Origin: Methanoregula sp.
GTDB taxonomy: Archaea; Halobacteriota; Methanomicrobia; Methanomicrobiales; Methanospirillaceae
Length of the DNA: 8,363 nucleotides
NCBI GenBank assembly: GCA_026394635.1
Contig: JAPKXV010000162.1
Span: 1-8,363, forward strand
Direction: 5' to 3'
Positions within the stretch are counted from its first letter, which is position 1; every line of letters starts with the position of its first letter. Below are positions 4,421-8,363 of the stretch, piece by piece. The notes under the pieces are model-generated. The model ran no database searches. It was given only the letters and a program-made list of their open reading frames with translations, and had not been told where the DNA came from. The translations under genes were made by a program, and so were the position numbers.

Positions 4421-6340
4421 ATGCTGATTGAAGAACGGTTAAAGGAACTCAAAGAGAAGATCAACGAGAAAGTCCCCCGTGGGATCACGGTTTCACAGGT
4501 GGAGTTTGAAGGTCCGGAGCTCGTCATCTACACGGATGATCCCAAACGGTTTGCTGATGAAGCAGACTTAGTAAAAATTCTTGCCCGGGACCTCCGTAAA
4601 CGCATTGTCGTGCGTCCCACAATCCTCGAAGACCCTGAAAAGGCCGCATCCGAGATACGGGCGGTGGTGCCGGAGACTGCGGGCATCACGGACATTTTTT
4701 TTGATCCCGATACCGGGGAAGTGCTTATCGAAGCGGAAAAACCCGGGGTCGTCATCGGCAAGAACGGTGCGACACTCCGGGAGATCACAAAACACATCGG
4801 GTGGACTCCCAAGGTTGTCAGGACACCCCCCATCGAGAGCTCGACGGTCAAACAGATCCGGCAGTACCTCAGGTCTGTCAATGAAGATCGCAAACTCTTC
4901 TTAAGGACCATCGGGCGAAGGATCCACCGGGACATTGCGGTAAAAGATGAGACCGGAAAGGAAACCCAGAATAAAAACCAGTGGGCCCGGGTCACCATGC
5001 TCGGCTGCTGCCGGGAAGTCGGGAGGGCAGCATTCCTGTTAAGTACCCCTGCAAGCCGCGTGCTGATCCACTGCGGTGAAAAACCGGACAACTCAAACGG
5101 CACCCCCTATCTGTATGTCCCCGAGATACACCCGCTCTCATCACTCGATGCAGTCGTGCTCACCCATGCCCACCTTGACCACTGTGCGCTCATCCCCCTC
5201 CTCTATAAATATGGGTATGAAGGCCCGGTGTACTCAACACCCCCCACCCGCGATCTCTCGGCAATGCTCCAGCTCGATTATCTTGATGTGATCAACAAGG
5301 AAGACCGGAAGATACCCTATAGCTCAAACGAGGTCAAGGAATACATCAAACACTCCATCACGCTCAATTACGGGAGTGTCACCGATATTGCCCCTGACAT
5401 GAAGCTTACGTTCCATAACGCGGGGCATATCCTCGGGTCCGCCATCGCCCATTTCCATGTTGGCGACGGGATGTACAACATTGCATTCACCGGTGATTTC
5501 AACTACAGCAAAAGCCGGCTCTTCAACCCCGCCATCAGCCAGTTCCCCCGGCTCGAAGCCCTGTTTATGGAAAGCACCTACGGGGGCTCCAATGACTTCC
5601 AGCCTGCAAGGTCAGATGCAGAGATCAAACTCTACGAGACGATCAATATCGTCCTTTCACGCGGCGGAAAAGTCATTATCCCGGCATTTGCAGTCGGGCG
5701 TTCGCAGGAGGTCATGCTTGCTCTTGAAGAAGGAATGCGCCTTGAAAAGATACCGAAAGTGAAGATTTACCTTGATGGCATGATCCGGGAGGCAACTGCG
5801 ATCCATACAACCTATCCTGAATATTTAAACAACGACCTGCGCAACCAGATATTCCGCGAAGGCATGAACCCGTTCCTTGCCGAATGCTTCCAGCAGGTCG
5901 ACTCCTCAGAACTGAGAGAGAACGTGATGAATGGTGACCCCTGCGTCATCATCACTACGAGCGGGATGCTGAACGGGGGACCGGTGATGGAGTACCTGAC
6001 CAACCTCGCCCAGGACGCAAAGAATGCGCTGGTCTTTGTAGGTTACCAGGCAGACGGGACTCAAGGGAGGCGGATCCAGAAAGGGTGGCGGGAAGTCCCG
6101 CTGGGCAGGAAGGGGACGATCACGATCAACCTTGAAATCACAACCATCGACGGTTTCTCAGGCCACTCTGATCGGAGGCAGCTGATGAACTATGTCGGGC
6201 AGGTCCAGCCCAAACCCGAGAAGATCTTCTGCATCCACGGGGATGAAAACAACACCATTGACCTTGCGAGTTCCATCTACAAGCGGTACCATATCGAGAC
6301 GCACTCCCCGATGAATCTCGAAACATACCGCATGGTCTGA
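4421..6340 (+). CDS. fttA: Transcription termination factor FttA / aCPSF1 (KH-MBL-beta-CASP RNase)
   Basis: This 639-residue factor is the archaeal homologue of the CPSF73 nuclease. It cleaves nascent RNA at U-rich sites and terminates RNA polymerase genome-wide. Two N-terminal KH-like domains (about 1-70 and 70-145, with the GxxG loop VIGKNG at 111-116) bind RNA. The metallo-beta-lactamase core begins at GCCREVGR (195-202). It carries HAHLDH (249-254), GHILGS (His336) and TGDF (Asp359). Beta-CASP motifs follow: Glu384 (FMESTYGG), His582 (SGHSDRRQ) and His606 (IHGDE). All catalytic ligands are present. One oddity is LIHCGEKPD (215-223): the first MBL motif normally reads LIDCG, and Asp is replaced by His217. 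Length is normal for the family. The start is preceded by AGGA at 4407-4410. The permease start codon lies one base after this stop. Confidence 0.95.
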   Translation: MLIEERLKELKEKINEKVPRGITVSQVEFEGPELVIYTDDPKRFADEADLVKILARDLRKRIVVRPTILEDPEKAASEIRAVVPETAGITDIFFDPDTGEVLIEAEKPGVVIGKNGATLREITKHIGWTPKVVRTPPIESSTVKQIRQYLRSVNEDRKLFLRTIGRRIHRDIAVKDETGKETQNKNQWARVTMLGCCREVGRAAFLLSTPASRVLIHCGEKPDNSNGTPYLYVPEIHPLSSLDAVVLTHAHLDHCALIPLLYKYGYEGPVYSTPPTRDLSAMLQLDYLDVINKEDRKIPYSSNEVKEYIKHSITLNYGSVTDIAPDMKLTFHNAGHILGSAIAHFHVGDGMYNIAFTGDFNYSKSRLFNPAISQFPRLEALFMESTYGGSNDFQPARSDAEIKLYETINIVLSRGGKVIIPAFAVGRSQEVMLALEEGMRLEKIPKVKIYLDGMIREATAIHTTYPEYLNNDLRNQIFREGMNPFLAECFQQVDSSELRENVMNGDPCVIITTSGMLNGGPVMEYLTNLAQDAKNALVFVGYQADGTQGRRIQKGWREVPLGRKGTITINLEITTIDGFSGHSDRRQLMNYVGQVQPKPEKIFCIHGDENNTIDLASSIYKRYHIETHSPMNLETYRMV

Positions 6341-6341
6341 G

Positions 6342-7388
6342 ATGAGAGACCGCATCCCTCTCTGTTTTTGCGCATTTACCATCATGGCACTCTCCAACGC
6401 GATTGTGCCGGTTTTACCGTTAATCGGGGATGGAGCGGCAATGCAGGGGGTGCACCTAATCCGTTCCGGAGCTGTAATATCCGCGATCTCCGGTCTTCTC
6501 CTTTTGATCGCGACAGGACTCTTCTGGATACTGCTGTTCAGGTTCATTGAGGGGTTAGCAGCCGGGATATTTATCGCATCCGCGCTTGCATGGATAAATG
6601 AACAGACCGATCATGTATCCCTCTCCGGATACTTCATGGCAACCTTAAATGCCGGCCTGATCTGCGGGCTTGTCGTGACCGGGTTTCTGGCATCATACTT
6701 TGATTTCGGGAAAGCAGGAATTGCTCTTTTCTTCGGGATGGCTTTGCTGGGAAGTGTCCTTATCGTTCTTATGCGCACCGGTGAAGTAGTACCACGTGAC
6801 CGGAATATGCGTCTGGGAGAGCCGGCATATACAAGGATTCTGCGGTTCATTAGGGAATACCGCTGGCTCTGGTTATCAGCCATCATCGTTACGGGGGCAA
6901 CCGGCGTTGTCACTTCCCTCTATCCGGGTTTTTCTCATGAGATCCCCCAGATGACGGCAATGTATATCTCCGCCATGAACATCGGTACAATTGCAGCAGT
7001 GATCATCGCCTCCCGGTTTGTTCTCCCTCCAATTCCTGCCATCAGGACAAGTGCGGTTATCATAGCAGCCTCGGTCTTCGCCTGCTACTTCACGCCATGG
7101 GGTTTCATCTGTGTGGGCGCGGCAGCGGGTGTTGTGATGATTGCCCAGATGGCGTTTTTGTCTGAATCCGAGTCTCATCAGGGGACGGTAATGGGCATAT
7201 ATACTACCGCAAGTTATGCCGGCATGTCAGTACTTCCGTTTATCGCAGGTCTGGTAGCAGAGAACAGTTCCTATTTTATGGCGTTCTTATTCACTATTTT
7301 TGCCGTGCTCACGGTTCCATTCACCATTGGCAGGTGCACCTGTAAGAAAAGAACGGGTGCAACCAGCACTTCGACGGGGAAGCAATAG
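6342..7388 (+). CDS. MFS-type permease apparently lacking TM2 and motif A
   Basis: This 348-residue membrane protein is built like a drug- or metabolite-type major facilitator, but short (families of this type usually have about 390-400 aa). About eleven hydrophobic segments are seen, near residues 7-28, 44-66, 68-86, 95-120, 125-144, 175-194, 205-226, 235-253, 255-273, 282-306 and 310-329. The first helix (IMALSNAIVPVLPLIGD) is followed at once by MQGVHLIRSGAVISAISGLL, which looks like the end of the TM2-TM3 loop joined to TM3. A canonical TM2 and the G-x-x-x-D-[RK]-x-G-[RK] loop cannot be found. The centre is a basic, cytoplasmic-type loop (VPRDRNMRLGE) and the C-terminus is Lys/Arg/Thr-rich. 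Substrate cannot be assigned. Its ATG follows the fttA stop by one base, indicating coupled translation. If the deletion is real, transport activity is doubtful. Confidence 0.82.
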   Translation: MRDRIPLCFCAFTIMALSNAIVPVLPLIGDGAAMQGVHLIRSGAVISAISGLLLLIATGLFWILLFRFIEGLAAGIFIASALAWINEQTDHVSLSGYFMATLNAGLICGLVVTGFLASYFDFGKAGIALFFGMALLGSVLIVLMRTGEVVPRDRNMRLGEPAYTRILRFIREYRWLWLSAIIVTGATGVVTSLYPGFSHEIPQMTAMYISAMNIGTIAAVIIASRFVLPPIPAIRTSAVIIAASVFACYFTPWGFICVGAAAGVVMIAQMAFLSESESHQGTVMGIYTTASYAGMSVLPFIAGLVAENSSYFMAFLFTIFAVLTVPFTIGRCTCKKRTGATSTSTGKQ

Positions 7389-7418
7389 ATTCATCTCTGC
7401 TTACGGTAAAATTCGTGC

Positions 7419-8363
7419 ATGCACACGCGGTTCGCCCAAAAAATCCTCATTATTACTCTTGTAGTTACCCTCTTCGTTCCCGCTGTAATGGCGGAGGAAG
7501 CACTCGATTGGTATATGCGGGGGGAGAATGCAGCAATAACCGGAAATTATGCAGATGCGATCGAGTATTATGACCATGCGATTGCGGTCGATCAGAAGTA
7601 TGCTCAGGCATTATCAGGCAAGGCATACTCACTCAACCAGATAGGGAATTTTACCGGAGCACTCGATTCTTCACAAACGGCTCTTGCGATCCGGCAGGAC
7701 AACCGTGCATTGAATGCACGAGCATACGCGCTTTTTAAACTTCAGCGGTACGATGAAGCGGTCACTGCCTATGACACACTCTTTAAGGTGCAGACAAATC
7801 TCCCGGAACCCTACTGCAACCAGGGTGTCGCGTACGAGCAGATGAACAAGTCCGAGAAAGCAATTATCGCTTTTGATACCTGTGCACACTTGGACCCGTC
7901 AAATATTTTTCCTTGGTACAATAAAGGGCGGGCATTGTTGTCGCTAGGAAAACCGCAGGAGGCACTTGATGCGTTCAACCGCTGTACCCAGATCACAATT
8001 TCTGATGCAGAAGTCTGGAATTACAAAGGGGTCGCTTTCCTTGAGCTGGGAAAATATCAGGACGCCCTTGATTGTTTCAAGTCCGCACTGAGTATCAACC
8101 CTGCATATGATGAGGCAAAAAAGAACTCAGATCTCGCGGTGAACCGGGCACAGGTGTATACGATTAAGGGATCCCCGCTTCCCACAACAGAACCCACTCC
8201 CGTGATAACGAGTCCTGAACCTGTTCAGGTTGTAACAGGAATTACCGTCCAAGCAAACCTTGTCGCCACCACGGAGATGGCCACCGCAACTCCTGAACAA
8301 ACAGGTTCTGGAACTCCTGCAACGACGACATACACCCCTCTGCCGGCGTGGGCAACACTGGCA
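7419..8363 (+). CDS. Secreted or membrane-anchored TPR-repeat protein, 3' end off the window
   Basis: The frame is open for 315 codons from ATG 7419 to the right edge with no stop, so the C-terminus is missing. Residues 1-25 form a signal peptide (basic RFAQK, then a hydrophobic core ending PAVMA before EEALDW), so the rest is probably outside the membrane. About six TPR units follow at 34-residue spacing: 28-61, 62-95, 96-128, 129-162, 163-196 and 197-230. Examples are GNYADAIEYYDHAIAVD and GKYQDALDCFKSALSINP. After residue 250 the chain becomes a Thr/Pro/Glu-rich stalk (PLPTTEPTPVITSPEP) running to PLPAWATLA, which may enter a C-terminal membrane anchor beyond the edge. TPR solenoids bind other proteins; the partner is unknown. 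Methanogens of this order carry many such proteins. The start is 30 bases after the permease stop, possibly in the same operon. No clear Shine-Dalgarno site is seen. Confidence 0.85.
   Translation, partial: MHTRFAQKILIITLVVTLFVPAVMAEEALDWYMRGENAAITGNYADAIEYYDHAIAVDQKYAQALSGKAYSLNQIGNFTGALDSSQTALAIRQDNRALNARAYALFKLQRYDEAVTAYDTLFKVQTNLPEPYCNQGVAYEQMNKSEKAIIAFDTCAHLDPSNIFPWYNKGRALLSLGKPQEALDAFNRCTQITISDAEVWNYKGVAFLELGKYQDALDCFKSALSINPAYDEAKKNSDLAVNRAQVYTIKGSPLPTTEPTPVITSPEPVQVVTGITVQANLVATTEMATATPEQTGSGTPATTTYTPLPAWATLA

Noticed and set aside
4528..5103. 191-codon minus-strand ORF opposite fttA
   Set aside because: Antisense shadow of the conserved KH/MBL region with no family resemblance.
8213..8228. 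Inverted repeat CCTGAACCTGTTCAGG near the right edge
   Set aside because: It lies inside the Thr/Pro-rich stalk coding region where Pro-Glu-Pro codons repeat; the short stem is probably a by-product of codon use.

Overview
The window looks like the chromosome of a methanogenic euryarchaeon, most likely of the order Methanomicrobiales. It combines a coenzyme F420 ligase gene (cofE), an archaeal Sec61-beta gene, an archaeal-type proteasome beta subunit, and the KH/beta-CASP transcription termination factor aCPSF1/FttA. Promoters are archaeal (TATA boxes about 25 bases ahead of start codons), Shine-Dalgarno sites resemble GGTGAT, and GC content is moderate. I cannot name the species.

Layout. 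Bases 1-218 (minus) hold a small zinc-ribbon protein whose 3' end runs off the left edge. A divergent promoter region separates it from cofE (378-1112, plus). Sec61-beta (1106-1264, minus) converges on cofE with a 7-base overlap. It diverges from an archaeal chlorohydrolase-type amidohydrolase (1314-2351, plus) across one TATA element about 25 bases from both start codons. Next come a universal stress protein (2390-2818) and a four-CBS-domain protein (2842-3669), probably one nucleotide-sensing operon. A second cluster follows: proteasome beta (3757-4398), FttA (4421-6340), an MFS-type permease (6342-7388), and a secreted TPR protein (from 7419) that is cut by the right edge. No tRNA, rRNA, CRISPR array or insertion sequence was seen, and no gene-free stretch exceeds 300 bases.

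The strongest anomaly is in cofE. Its middle (639-766) is a roughly 94% identical copy of the first 128 bases of the amidohydrolase region (1311-1438), in the same reading frame. The copy appears to replace the family's conserved Asn-Ala-Gly-x-Asp-x-Ser-Asn segment, so the ORF is open but chimeric. Two other genes have odd lesions without frame loss: the permease appears to lack TM2 and the motif-A loop, and FttA has His where the first metallo-beta-lactamase motif normally has Asp. These could be real rearrangements or assembly errors. The decisive test is read mapping, plus a search for a second intact cofE in the same genome, since F420 is essential to methanogens.

Functionally, the right half couples protein turnover (proteasome) with RNA 3'-end formation (FttA). 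The left half is coenzyme biosynthesis, protein export and a metal-dependent deaminase or hydrolase.
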